In this document: piece after piece, positions 12,088-24,511 of the stretch | How the letters are laid out: each line of letters opens with the position of its first letter | How positions within the stretch are numbered: the first letter of the stretch is position 1 | Assembly (NCBI GenBank): GCA_905178155.1 | Contig: CAJINV010000004.1 | Location: 7,942,771 to 8,006,770, forward strand | Reading direction: 5' to 3' | Length of the DNA: 64,000 nucleotides | DNA from: Amoebophrya sp. A120 | Taxonomy: Eukaryota > Sar > Dinophyceae > Syndiniales > Amoebophryaceae | Program-made: the position numbers and the translations under genes | Notes under the pieces: model-generated | Database searches by the model: none | Seen by the model: the letters and a program-made list of their open reading frames with translations, nothing else | Told to the model about the DNA's origin: nothing

Positions 12088-13442
12088 CAAAATGAAATTG
12101 TATCAATGAGCCACCTGCTGTCGTGCGGCCCACGAGGCAGCTACTACGCACTGCGAGAACGACACCTTTTTTTATTTTTTCACTGTCAAACGTATTTCTA
12201 TTTTCGCAAATAAACCAGAGCAGCTCGCTGCTGGTGCCCCCCTTGTGTAGGGCCATCAAAGCTTCGGTGGCAAAGCACCACATGAAGAGTTTTACAGTTT
12301 CCGATATGTTTACATTGTATACGGCAATCGACAAGAAAGATGTTTCATCCGATATGTTTCAGTTTCTTCCAGAAGACCAGCGACAAGAATTAGAATCGTG
12401 CCATAATAGAAGCCGAAATTAAATTGTTTCTCTGTATTAAGGTGCAGGCGTGAGAGTCGAGAAATAAAGTCGGGGGGGAAATTGAAATACGAATGCAATA
12501 TGTATAAAATGAAGATGTGAGATTTTTTTGATTGTATGATACAATTGTAGTAGAACTGTACTTACATTTTGAACTTGACAACCAAAGTGAAGTAAAACCA
12601 GTTTCTTGCCGACTAACGTGGCACTGCTCTTCTGCGCGTCCGCTTCGTTTCCACTACCGCGGCCGACTTTTTCGTTCTCGGATTTTTATCTTTGATATAC
12701 CCTCGCTCTGTGGGTGCGAGGACAGCCGGCCGGCACCTGCAGCTCGCGGTGAAAAGTATTTAAAGTAGATCCTTGCTGTTGATGATGTGCCACCATGATG
12801 TCCACAGGGAGCGCAAGGCGACAGGGGGTGCAAAAACAAGCGGTACTTAGCCTGCAATTGCATCCGCCTGTCGTTGTGGATCAAAGGAACGGTGACAAAG
12901 TAAACTAGATCTTCATGACAGAGTAAACTAGGTAATCTTCCAAGGGTACTTACCACGGGATCTTCACATGATCGTCTGTGTATCGTACAAGGACAAATGT
13001 TGTTGATCTCAGAACCTGTAGCGACGGAGCTCAGGATTTCTACTTCCCTCTGGGATCTTGCAAGAAAACATAGAAAATATCATACAGGGGGGGTAGAAGT
13101 TCATGATGAGAAACGAGAAGCTCCGTGCCGTACAAATACAATCATGGTCATCAATAATATTTTTCTCAGGGCATTAATCTGGATTCAAGTCAGCTTCTGG
13201 TGGTGTCAATTGCCTCCGAGTTTTACAAGCTAAAAACTTACATTCTAAAAATACATTTCCAATCGCAACGACGTAGTGTTTTCGGTTTCTACGCTTTGGC
13301 ACTAGTAGGTACGTATTTATTGCACAAAATAAGATCTTATCGGAAAAAAATTTCGACCCAAGAATTTCGACTTTACATGGAGCTGTCCTAAACCTAAACG
13401 AAGAAGCTCTAGGCTTTCGCAGAGAATATAGAAAAGATTAAG
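12088..13442. other. Intergenic, possibly with a terminal exon
   Basis: Open frames between about 12249 and 12421 (for example DMFQFLPEDQRQELES) have protein-like composition and could be a last exon of the preceding gene. The remainder to 13442 shows nothing recognisable. Confidence 0.35.
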
Positions 13443-15883
13443 ATGGTCTACTTTAGCACTACCTGCAACGACGGTGCCTTCACGTCGATCGCCCGGTGCC
13501 GCGGGGTTGGTGCAGCGGCGCAGTGCCTCTTGGTCGCAGCTGTGTTGTCTTGCCGGCTGTTGAGCTGCACTGCTGCCGCTGGGGGCGCCGAGGATCAACA
13601 GATGAGGGACGAGCTTTCGCAACTTTCGCTCGGACCAAAGGAAGAAGCTGCCTCCGGAGGGCGCAGCAGTCGCAGACGCAGCGCCAGTCGTACTACAACC
13701 GGTCGCACTTCTACCGGTCGAGATGGCCCTTTGGCGCCAGTGGGTGACGAGGATGAGGGAAAAGCAGCATCAAGCCGTGGCCGAACCACCGCTACGATGG
13801 CTCATCCCGGTAGCGTAGTTGGAGCGGGAGCAAGCACTAGACGTATCACTGCAACCGTGCAAGTGTTCAACCTGGACGGCGAGTTGCTGGCGACCGTGCG
13901 CAATTTGGACGTACAAACACCCGTTTCCGATCTCGCACGGGCGGTCAATGAAGGAAAATTGTGCCAGTGGGGGCAGGTTAATGTTGTCAATTTTCTGCCG
14001 TTTAAGAGCAGGGCTGCAGGAACCATAGCGATTCCGTGGGACGCACCTAAGAATGTCGCTGACGTGCTCGGGAATCCTGCTTTTCGTGCGGCCGGAGTGC
14101 TGGACAATAGTACAGAAGACCCAACCCTCCAAGATGATGAATTCCTTTTGAAAGTGAACGCCAGCACAAGGCACGTGTTCATGCAAATTTTTGGACTGGA
14201 CGACACCTTGTTGCGCAAGCTTTCCGATGACTCAACGGGCTCTCTTCCAACGCTGGAAAGGTACCACCTGTGGCACAAGGAGGAGGCGATGTCCAAGTCC
14301 CCTTGCGAGTTGGTGCCCGAGCCTGAAGACAATCTCGGGCGTACTCGATATTTTCACGAAGCCGGCCCAACGCATGTCCTGAAAGTGCTCGACACCTGCA
14401 CCACACGGAAGGTTCCGAGGAGCCCGTTTTGGGTCGCCCTGGGTGAGGAGGAATTCAACGAGGACATCCGCGGCAAGCTACCCTACCCCACGTATGCAGT
14501 TCAAATACCGATCGGGGTCTGGAGGATGCATGCCCTAGTATAACTGACAATTCTGCGAGAGCTTTCCTCGGATGCCCATCCCGCATGAGTAGAAACGCCC
14601 TTTCCACGTAGCAAAAACTGGACCTCTTCATCACTGCTGTTTGTTAGCATGCAATAATTACTTTTATACAGGGTTTTTTAATATGCAGAGAAGTCCAAAA
14701 CCAAAGGTAGCATCTTCAATGAGGCTGCAGCCTGCCAGACCCAGATCGATGTTTGCTGCACTGGATACCACGCTATCTGAGGCGCAGTGGCGGCGGATCC
14801 CACCAGGGCTGAGGCGTTTGCTCACAAACGTGCTCCGGGAATGGCAAGAGCAGCAACTTGGTAAAGATTGCCCTGCTACTCTCTGTGGGTTTAAGAGCAA
14901 AAGCGCGCGGCACTCCTTCCGCACCCTTCTTCGCTGGCTGTGCGGAACAGCCAGCGGAGAGAGGGTGCGGGGAACAGTGCTGTTTCCCCGTCGTGGTGTC
15001 GTCCAGCACGTGTGGTTACCGCGATCGAGTTACCCCGCAGAGAACCCGGACGAATTAGGGGGGTCTACTGCTGACGCGAAGCATTTGCGCAAGCTTGAGG
15101 GGCATCGCAACACACCGTGGACCTCAAATCGCAGTTTCGACATTCGGGCGACATTCGCACACGACCGCATCAAAATGGACCCAGAAACCTTCCCGACGTC
15201 TCCCTTCACGGGCGTCCGCCTGCGCTGGTATCAGCCGAACACTGGAGACAATGTTCCCAGCGGCACGGGGGACTTGCGATTGGACGGGAAAATGCTGCTG
15301 GAGCTGGAATTTCGTTGGGGAAAGATCGCGCGGGCAACTTTCATTTTCGCCGAGGGCGTGAACAAGGAAAATGGGGAGCGTGTGTATGCGCCAGTGCGCT
15401 ACGAATTTGCTGGGGGATCTGACGCGAGCACATTTGATCGCGTGTTCGAGTATCAAACGTTACTAGAAACCAACGCTGCAAAGAACGTCATGCTGTTGAT
15501 GAAAATTAAAATGTGCGGACGCAAAATGACGCAAAGATGAAGGCAAGGAAACGACCGAGGGGCCATTTTTTTGGTACCTGTCCAAAGAGTTTTTCCCCCG
15601 ACTTATGTCCAACACGACTCGAGTTTTGGAAAAGAGCATCTCGCTTTTGCCATTTGCGCTGCTAGTTTGCATATTATATACAAATTGAAATTGTCATGAC
15701 AATGTGGTGCGGCAACTGTTTCTAGACGATACCGCACGCGGAGTGTTCAAACTTCCGGAAAATTTGGAGTTCTCCGAAGAGTCGTCCGTGCCGGAGTTCC
15801 TTCGCTTGATCAAGCCCGCAACATTCTTAACAGCCGAGCCCAGTCTGGGCACGGCTTCTGGCGGAGACCATATCTACGGTTGA
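13443..15883 (+). CDS. Secreted protein of unknown function
   Basis: Not recognised. The start (agattaagATG) is followed by a hydrophobic stretch (AAQCLLVAAVLSCRLLSC) that looks like a signal peptide, then a basic Ser/Arg/Thr linker. A beta-rich segment ITATVQVFNLDGELLATVR follows, and a second folded region contains VRLRWYQPNTGDNVPSGTGD. Exons are 13443-14492 and 14773-15486. A 61-nt GT-AG intron (15487-15547) then leads to ETTEGPFFWYLSKEFFPRL. A further in-frame segment (RQLFLDDTARGVFKLPENLE) ends at 15883, but a TGA at about 15687 in the same frame requires one more unresolved intron. Coding of the first two exons is firm; the 3' structure is inference. Confidence 0.7.
14493..14767 (+). 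mobile_element. Introner, family A, diverged
   Basis: 275 bp; perfect TSD CCACG. Joins LPYPT to LSEAQ. Ends are substituted (TATGCAGTTCAAATACCGAT) yet still pair. Confidence 0.85.
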
Positions 15884-17237
15884 ACGGACGAGCTGCGTTC
15901 GACTACAAGTGGTGCAATCACTCGACGACGCCAATATTAAAGCGGTGGCACATGATGCTGTAGCTTCGTGTTGAATTATTAGTGGCGCGCTGAGGTAGAA
16001 TTTCAATTTATTTTATCGTGACAGGTGGACCACCCTGGTGTAGTCACTACCACTAGCCAGGTCTGTCCTACTTGTGTTGCAAGAAAGACAGCTCAACGAA
16101 TTGCAGTCCTCGGCAACAAAAGTGGGTGTAATAAACTATGAGATTTGATTGTGGTTACACTAACGACACCTGCCACATCTCCAAATTTATATTTTGCCTG
16201 AACTAAGTTTAAGTACCCTGATAGTACGGGGAACGATATATTACTTCTCTTCTTATCACTACAGTGATTTACACAACTGGAATCCTCAAACGAAAAACCA
16301 ACCGAAGGGAAGATTGTTTTGGCGTATCTAAGAACAAACGAGGGTGTTTTTGCGTATCGTATCGCTTTAGTCACTTCCCTTCCGGTGGATTTTTTATTTT
16401 ACGCTTGAACGAGATGCAATTGCTTTGCGAAGGCGAGAAAGCCAAAGATAGTTTAGAAATGCGAATTAGACAAGGGCTCAAAAGCAGCTGTAGCTAGGGG
16501 AGGAAGGTATGAAGAAAAGCAAAAGTTTATTTTTATCATCTCGCGGGCCGTTTATCATCTTCACTGGAACAAAAGAAACGTGCTCTTTCAAAAACCTATT
16601 CGAGCACAACGTGTACGATGCGAATGCAAAAAATCTGGGATATTCTTCAAGTACCACACGCAAACACTTCTTGTAGAGGAGATGGTGGCACTGGTCGCGC
16701 AGATGGCGCCACTGCTTGCTCACACAAGGGAAGATACGGGGGCAGAGGAAGACGGATCATGTGTTCGACAGTCATTTCTTTGTCGTGTCTCGAACCTGCA
16801 TTTCATCTGATTTCGCTGCGTTGCATGCAGCAAGCAAGCAAGGAGGTAAGTGCAAGTGTAAAAAGATCACTGTCTAGGTAAAAAAGCAAAGGGTCCGAAA
16901 AGACATGCCTATAGGTGCTTCGCGAAGGATTTTTCAGGTTCTTTCCTCCAGGTGGCGTCTGTAGTACTGAAAAGATCATCAAGCTCATAGATGATATGTG
17001 TACAACTCTCTGTCGACTCATCTGGCGAAGATCCTCCTTCCCAGGAAGAGTAGATAGTATGTGTGTGTGAGGATCATGTGTAGTTGTACATGGAATTAAT
17101 ATCGTGACAGTGACACCGCTGAGGCTGATGCTGCTGGTGCGAACCCTATTCAATTAGTACAACTACAACCGAGTGAATGTGAAAAAATATATAATGTACT
17201 TAGCCTTACGTATCTCAATCACTATCAAACTGAAACT
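15884..17237. other. Intergenic
   Basis: No recognisable gene, RNA gene or introner. Short frames lack protein-like composition. Confidence 0.5.
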
Positions 17238-18305
17238 ATGCTTTTTCTTGACGAGGCTGAGCTGAAGGCGCTCTGCAAAAAGTTTCCGAAGTATGACTCC
17301 TGGAGCAAATCGCCGTCCGTTTTCACGCCGCTGGTACAGCGGGTGATGCGCTACTTTGCGTTTCAGCAAACACAAAATCTTCGGCAGACAAGTCTGAGTG
17401 AGGGGGCGCCGGCGCCTGTAGAGGAACGGGAAAATAATAGAGAGTGCACCTCGTCCCTCGCGCGACCTGTGTTGCAGATTCAAGCGAAAATAAACCTACC
17501 ACCTTCGCGGCCCAAGAACTCTGCTTCCTCGTCCAAAGACGCTGCTGGCGACACACTCTCTACGTCGCATCAAAGTGTGCTAGAAGCGGCTGGAGCAAAG
17601 AGGCTGGAGAAACTGCTAGGAAAGGTGAAGTATGGATTGCAAAAATGTCTGGGTCTGGAAGGTTGGAACTTGTGATGCTAGCTTTTGACTCTAAAAAAAT
17701 CTGTATTGCATGGCCAACAAGAGGAGTCTCGTTTGTGCTATGCGGGGAGGGCATTTGTCATGCGGAGTAGGCATCAGGAAGCCCTCCAAAAATCTGTGAT
17801 GCTAGGTCGTGCATTACAGACATCCTGGGTCGTGCAAAATATGCATGACAAACCCGGCAACATTCCAGTTCCAGACCCAGACACTTTTGCATTTGATATG
17901 AAGCGGCGGCTGCAAGGGGCGTTGCGGACCTTCGGGCAGAAGGTGGTGCAGGAGTTCTACAAGAAGCAGATTTATATAAATTCGGATCAGGGCGGGGGTG
18001 CTACAGCCGTTGTCGGAGAAAATCGTGGTCCTACTTTGCTGTCTCTCAACTTCCAGCATTTTGTCAAGCGAAAAAACGGAACGAGTGGCAAAAGAACTAC
18101 CGGACGAGACAACGCTGATGTTCCTGCCGCGAAGAAGAAGAAGCGACCATTCGGGGAGCCGGAAAATATAAACGGAGGTGGTACTGGTTCTGAGGTGGAA
18201 AAGTTGAAACAGCAACGAACACCTGCCCCCCCTGTGAGCGGTGCGGCCGTGATGGAAGTAGAGAAAAAAGATGAATGTACTGCGACTCAAGGGAAGGTTG
18301 GATAA
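17238..18305 (+). CDS. Probable nuclear protein, unknown function
   Basis: Two exons (17238-17630, 17904-18305) separated only by an introner encode 264 residues. The N-terminal 40 residues (FLDEAELKALCKKFPKYDSW, FTPLVQRVMRYFAF) look folded and helical. The middle is Ser/Pro-rich. After the introner KRRLQGALRTFGQKVVQEFY is followed by a basic cluster AAKKKKRPFGEP that resembles a nuclear localisation signal. No known domain was recognised. The start follows an A-rich leader (ctgaaactATG). Confidence 0.75.
17631..17898 (+). mobile_element. Introner, family A
   Basis: 268 bp; perfect TSD TGAAG. Joins LGKVK to RRLQ. Confidence 0.93.
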
Positions 18306-19049
18306 AGCTAGAGTAATGGTTTTTTTAGTTCCCTTTGACGAAAAAGTGTTAGACAGCTGGGCGACTGCACGCCTCTGATGAGTATAGTACGAACATGAAA
18401 CTTTTTGGTACATCGTAATCTTTCGGAAGAACAAGAAAGAGCGCACCAGACGACGTTACATGAGCATTTAGGAATACCCCACCAAAGTTTCTGATGTCGC
18501 TGTCGTCGACATCGCAAATTATAAAAAAAAAAAGGAAGATTCGTCGTTTTCGTTAGGTATCGACACCGGAGTTGTAGTTGTTCCGCACTGACAAGCTGCA
18601 TTCGATTCGCTTTCGTTTTGGTGAAATTTGGCAATTGTTGTATTGAGTGTCGCGACGAGATCGATGAAGGTAGTAGAAGAGAGATCATCTGGAGCGCAAT
18701 AGTCTCGCCTGTAAAGCCTTTCTCCCCGACTTTGTTCTTCGAGAGTTGTAATAGAGTGTGAGTGTATTTTCAAAGCGACGGTGAAATTGTTTTATTTTCA
18801 TACCGCTGCACGACCAGTAGACATCAAGAGGCCACTTGGCATTGGCAAGCAGCCATAGTTTCATCCGGTTCTACTCACTAGCTGTGTCCTCGAAGTGATT
18901 CTTCCTTGTTTCCAAAAACCAATTCATTACTAGGGTGAAGAAGGTGGCGGCGGTCGTGATTATAACAACAAGGAGGTACTTAAGTATTTCTAAAGCAAAG
19001 AACCGGCTCAGAAGATCAAATTAGAATAAAGAAAAAACACAACACAAAA
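18306..19049. other. Intergenic
   Basis: Nothing recognisable; ends in an A-rich leader before the next start codon. Confidence 0.5.
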
Positions 19050-22000
19050 ATGGAGTACCTCGCGGAGCGGTTTCAGGACCAGGGGTACGGAGACCCCGAG
19101 ATGCGGCAGCATTTAAAGACGCCTCCGATAGTGGACCCAACAAATCCAGTTTACAGGACGCTGTGGCCACGAGGTACTTCTTCATACTTATCAATGGATC
19201 ATCAGCTGTTTTGTTTTCATCATCCGCCCGAGTTTTTGTGCATGACAGGAGTGTTGGTAGTAATTGAAAGCACTGGATGACGAGCGAGTAGAACTGCTCT
19301 CCTGTGTCGCCCATAGTAAATTGATGCTGTTACTCGTCGCCAGGTGAGATCCGCGACCCGAACCTGCCCACAAACCTGGAATTCCCGATTGATCGACGCG
19401 AGGCTGCGAATGAGAATTTCGACCGAACTATCCTGAGCAAAATTGTCCCCACCCCATAGTCAAGATGAATAGTCTGCTAGACAAATCAGCCAGTCTTGGC
19501 TGTTGCGCATGACAGGTCTGGCCTCGTAGCGTAAGTAATGCTGTTGAGCTAGTTCAGCAGCGTGAAAGATCTAGCGCGTCATGCTGATTCGAGCATCGCA
19601 AATCCCAAAACACGAATAAAAAATGCTTCTCATCATGGGCGGGCTCCGCATGAGAAACATTTTCAGCATGCAGATTTGCGTGACAACTCTGCTGGGGTGT
19701 GGACGTTTTTGCCCAGGATACGAACCTATTTTATCCGACAAACGGACCCCATCTCACCCGTACCCGCGATCCCGCTCAGGGACTACCACGACCCGTGGCA
19801 GAGTTTGTGTGTGCGGCACTACCCGGAAAAGCCGACCAAGACGTATCAATTGCAAAAATGTCTGGGTCTGGAAGAATACAAACTTGTGATGCGCATTTCA
19901 GAACACAGAAAAATCTCCCATGCATAGGCAGCAAAAGCTGCCCACTTTCTGTCACCAAAATATGGGAGTTGTCATGCGGATTCGGCATTGCGGAAGCTTC
20001 TGGAAACCTGTGATGCTAGAGCTTCCATGCCAGACTTTCTGCGTCATGCAAAAACAGCATGACGCTTCCAGACCCAGACATTTTTGCAGTTGATAAAACG
20101 CCCGAGAAAGCGACGAGGGCAGAGATCAAAGCTGCACAGGTATGCATAAACTGCATCACAAATTACATCAACCTCGGCGTGCCGCACGAAACTTGTGATG
20201 CTAATTCACCCTTTCGGAAGGAGGTTTCTTGTCATGCACGATTGGCGTGCGATTTATTACCACGAGTCTGTGAAAAAACATAAACAAACGTACAGGACCT
20301 GCAATCCGTGCGCATCGAGGACCAGAGGGTTATGACAGAGCAAAACTTCCCCTCCCCTTCATTTGTCATGCAAAATACTCAGTCCACCCTTTGCCCCTTG
20401 GCACTGTTTGCATGACAATTTCTGGCAGCCCAAATAGCACTACACTCCAGTGCAAATTTGTCATGCGGACGCGGCACTCTTGCTGATGCTTGTATTGCCG
20501 TTCATGCTATACAAATGAGGGGGAGGGGGAATTGTGCACTGTCATAAGGATCGACGAGCTTTTCGAAGCGTTGCAGCGCTCCGCTTTGGACACGCTGAGT
20601 TACGGTAGCAAATACACGAGTGGCGAGCAGTTGGACGCGTTACGAGATGCAATCGGGGTCTTGAGGAAGGAGCGGAACCCGGAAATCGAGAAAATTCTCT
20701 GGCGATACGAAGATTTACTCACGAATATGCATTGAAAGTAGTGCATCGTACTGGTATCTATGTTATAGATAGCTAAATGATGCAACTTATAGTATAAGTT
20801 GCATCATTGAATAGCAAGAAGAAGAAAAGTTGATGAATGTTTAATGCTGATTTAGGTTGCTGGGAAAGAAAGATGTTTGTCGTGCAAGACTGGCACTCAG
20901 ACGAGAAGTACAATGCTTATTTTGCAATGGTGCATAACGAACGCAGAACTGCAAAAGGTATGAACTGCAAAAGTATCGTACTCGTATAAATGCATTACAA
21001 ATTTTCTCAGCATGAGAAATATACTTTGTCATGCTGATTTACCCTGAGAAAAATATTTGTAATGCAGGACTTGCATTTATACGAATACGATACTTTTGCA
21101 CAGGATAAAAGGCGATTGTGGTCGATTTCGACTGGGCGGCGATGCTGGAGACACTCACACAAAGAGCAGATGTATCGGAAGAAAAAAGTCGTGTTACAGT
21201 TACACATTGTGCTGTTGCAGGCCAAGCAAGACAGAAAAGCTCTGTCATGCCGGATGTGCATAGAAACCTCGTTTCATAGGTGTTTTCCCCTAGGATTTCT
21301 GCATTTTTACAAGTTTTCTCTCTCATGCAGAGAAATCTGTCTTGCTGAATTCACTACAAATGTGTAACTGTAACACTTTTTTCGTGGGATAAGATGAATT
21401 GGCGAGGGGAAAGAAGGATCGGAAGGTACTATAGTGAGTGTGCTATCGTTTCTTGTATCAGTCGGTGATGATGCTGTGTAGTTTTCATGCGATTTCTTGT
21501 TTTCGCTAAATAATAAAGTCCTCCCATTACTTTTGCGAAAGTAGTTGACCATGATTTTTTTGAACGACACAGCAGGTGCAGGTCGTGCTTATCATCTTCA
21601 TATATGAGATTCAGAATTTGTCTTTCTATTCTCCATTTCGCGTTTCAAACACAGCTGACCGACCAGACCATCGCAATGCTGTGCCTCCGAGTCTGCCAGA
21701 CCGCAGAGCACGCGCTCACAGCACTGAGGACGGGTACACCGGGGGGGCTGGAAGGTACTGATACTACTTTGTGTAAGTAACAAATTGTGCCATCCTTCGA
21801 TGCTGAACTAGAAATAATGGAGCATGCAAGAAGGGGAAGAAATGTTCTTGTATACGCATGCGATTGTGTAAGATCGCACACGCAACTGCTGTGTCGCCTC
21901 CCCCTGTGGTCACCCACAAAAAGTAACATCAATGTATCGCAACAAGGTATGCCACCATCGGAAACGGTTTTTTCGTCGCTCGAGAAGCAAAAAATCATGG

Positions 22001-24511
22001 AGCACAGCAGGATCATTCTGGATCACATCGACCGCGTCAGCCCCACGGAGGTCGCGCCCCGGGATCCAAGGATCGACCTGTACTTGATCGGGCTACTTGG
22101 GTTGATGATCGAAAATTGGGTGGACAGCGAGGAGAAGAAGGAGAAAGGTTGATTCACTTTGTCAATATTTGACTCATGCGAAATCTACATCGAAATCTCC
22201 AAGAACAGAACTTCTCTGGTTTATTTATGCAGGACGGGCGGTGGTTGTGATGACGATCATGATTGTGATGATGCTGCACTTCTATTCTCACGACCATGAA
22301 GATTCTTAAAACGGTGAAAAAGTGAATCAGCAAACCACGATATTAAAAATACATCAGCTCTCGCCGACCAGGCAAACCTGCCTCCGCACCTCGCCACCTC
22401 TCCCGGCAGCACATCTGGTAACAAGCAGAATAAACACGACGGGAAATCCACGGCGAGCTCTTCTTCTTCCAGACCAAAAACCACCGCTGCGGACTTGGAA
22501 AAGCGAAAAGCGGCGACCTCGACCAAGTACATGCTGTTTTTTATCCTGAGTAAAAACGTACCCACACCAGAGTCGGGATGGGGATTTTGCAACACAAACC
22601 TAGGAGTTTTGTGAGTCACGCATGACAAGTTTCAGTCCGTAAGGTAGTACAAGTTAGCAAGGAAAGCCGCATCACAAATCGATCTGCTGATCCTGTTTAC
22701 AGCATTACAAGTTCCCAAACTACACGATTGAAAATGCCTGTCATGGGGTTGCGCATCACAAATGTTCCTGTCATGGCAAATCTGCATGACAGCTCTGGTG
22801 TGGGTACGTTTTTACTCAGGATATTTTTGATGGATCTCCTCGAGACACGAGCGGAACAGTATCAAGTGCAAATATGTCTGGGTGGTCTGGAAACCTGTGA
22901 TGCATGTCAGTGAACAGGAAGCGCACTGTAATGCAACGCCAAGCATGACAGATTTTCTCGTGGCTCTGTCTTGCGTATTCCGCATGAGAAACATCGTTTT
23001 TGCATGACAGACAAGAGGAGGTCTTCCGATGGCCCTACGCAATACAGAGTTCAGAGTCACGCCAAACTAGCATGAGAAATCTCGCAATCTCCCAGACCTA
23101 GACATATTTGCACTGCATAAACAGCAGGAACACCTGTATGAACTGCAAAAGTATCGTACTCGTAGAAATGCATTACAAATTTCCTCAGCATGAGAAATAA
23201 AATTTGTAATGCTGATTTAACTTGAGAAAAAGATTTGTAATGCATGATTGCAATACGAATACGATACTTTGCACGGGATAACCTGACGGTGTTCGCGATT
23301 TTGAAGGTGTTGCGGTTTCTGACGAAACGGAAGGAACCCTGCGTGCGATTGGTGAACAAGGGCAGGTTGGCGTGGCGAATCACCGCGTTGAGGGATAGGT
23401 ACAAGGAAGCGCCGCCGGAGCTCGGGAAGGCCAACTACGACGCAGTAAAGATCGAAAAGAAAGCGGTGAAAGTCCCGAACTACATGCTACCGGAAGCAAT
23501 AAGGCACCTGCCGGGCGGGAAACCGGTAGTTTTTGTTGTGTTGTTGTCTTCGATATAGGGGTTTGTTATGTTTTTATGCGATGTCAATGTTCTAGTATCA
23601 ATTGCATTACAAATTTCTCAGCATGAGAAATGGAATTTGTAATGCTGATTGACGTTAGGAAAAAGATTTGTAAATGCATAACTGATAACACTCGCACTTG
23701 CTACAAAACCAGGTATCCACCTCCCCCCTCGATTCCGTCCGACCACCGGGAGAGACCAGCGAGCAGAAACCGAAAAAGGAGAAGAAATCGCTAAAAACTG
23801 CCCAAGTGGACATGCGGGACCACGCGGAGCTGAATAAACGGACGGTGTCCTGTATGGGATTGTCAATTGTTAAATGCTCAACTGTTACATGAATTTGTGC
23901 TGCAAGAATGGCAACAGGGAAAGGCCGGACTTCTTGCAACTCTTGCATTACAAATTCGGCACAGATGATTCCCATGCTGTTTAGCCCTTCCTAAATTTGT
24001 CATGCGAAGTAGCTTCACCGCGTGGGCGTTAGTGCCCATTTTGCATGACAAAACATGTAACAGTGGCGAATGTAACATTTGAGAACGCCATATCCTGGAG
24101 CTTCGCCCGGAAACTCGACCCGGTCACCGTGCCACCCGCGTACTTGGCGGATGTGGACTCCTTACGGTTCTACCTGGTTGAGATCGAGCGGCACATGCGC
24201 CTATGCATTGGAAATATGTCTGGGTCCGGAAGGATGCAAACTTGTGATGCGAATTCTACATCATGCCAAAATCTGTCATGTATGGCCAGCAAAAGTCGCC
24301 CATTTCTTGGCACCGACGCAGGGTATCTGTCATGCAGATTAAGCATTGGGATACCCGCTCAAAACCTGTGATGTTAGGGCTTGCATGCTAGACCAACACG
24401 CTCACGTAAAATCTGCATGACAAACTCCTGCACTCATCCAGACCCAGACATTTTTGCATTTGATAGTGCCAGCACCTCTACGAACCGCCCACCTTTCCCT
24501 TGTACAATTGA
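19050..24511 (+). CDS. Conserved-looking protein of unknown function, 570 residues
   Basis: Eighteen exons join to exactly 571 codons. Eleven introners alternate with GT-AG introns at 19174-19343, 20140-20295, 21426-21654, 21734-21946, 22148-22357 and 23526-23712. The product begins MEYLAERFQDQGYGDPEMRQ. It contains helical stretches (LFEALQRSALDTLSYGSKYT; LYLIGLLGLMIENWVDSEEK), a Ser-rich linker, KYMLFLMDLLETRAEQQEHL and a basic region (KPKKEKKSLKTAQ), and ends QHLYEPPTFPLYN. No catalytic motif or known family was recognised; a scaffold or cytoskeletal role is conceivable but unsupported. The start context is A-rich (cacaaaaATG). Confidence 0.8.
19429..19720 (+). mobile_element. Introner, family C
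   Basis: 292 bp; perfect TSD CGAAC. Joins NFDRT to YFIR. Confidence 0.92.
19844..20095 (+). mobile_element. Introner, family A
   Basis: 252 bp; TSD AGACG/AAACG. Joins KPTKT to PEKA. Same interior subtype as 41952-42202 and 54855-55106. Confidence 0.9.
20331..20546 (+). mobile_element. Introner, family D
   Basis: 216 bp, TATGACAG...CTGTCATA; TSD AGGGT/AGGAT. Joins EDQR to IDEL. Confidence 0.9.
20726..20936 (+). mobile_element. Introner, family B, expanded
   Basis: 211 bp; perfect TSD ACGAA. Holds a 33-nt palindrome at 20776-20808 (16-nt arms around a single G). Joins LLTN to AELQ. Confidence 0.87.
20959..21107 (+). mobile_element. Introner, family B
   Basis: 149 bp; perfect TSD AAAGG, which allows GT-AG excision. 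Separated from the previous element by a 22-nt exon. Joins ELQK to AIVV. Confidence 0.92.
21173..21391 (+). mobile_element. Introner, family F
   Basis: 219 bp; perfect TSD AGATG. Joins QRAD to ELAR. Confidence 0.9.
22542..22823 (+). mobile_element. Introner, family C
   Basis: 282 bp; TSD TTTTT, so exact ends are ambiguous within the T run. Joins KYMLF to LMDL. Confidence 0.9.
22860..23119 (+). mobile_element. Introner, family A
   Basis: 260 bp; perfect TSD AACAG. Joins RAEQ to QEHL; followed by a 17-nt exon. Confidence 0.92.
23137..23280 (+). mobile_element. Introner, family B
   Basis: 144 bp; perfect TSD ACCTG. Joins QEHL to TVFA. Confidence 0.92.
23526..23712 (+). other. GT-AG intron containing a decayed family B introner
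   Basis: Excision GT...AG joins GGKP to VSTS in frame. Inside, CATTACAAATTTCTCAGCAT and AATTTGTAATGCTGATT are family B interior sequence, while the terminal repeats are eroded. Confidence 0.75.
23853..24092 (+). mobile_element. Introner, family E
   Basis: 240 bp; perfect TSD TCCTG. Joins RTVS to WSFA. Confidence 0.92.
24202..24465 (+). mobile_element. Introner, family A
   Basis: 264 bp; TSD GCGCC/GTGCC. Joins RHMR to QHLY. Confidence 0.9.
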
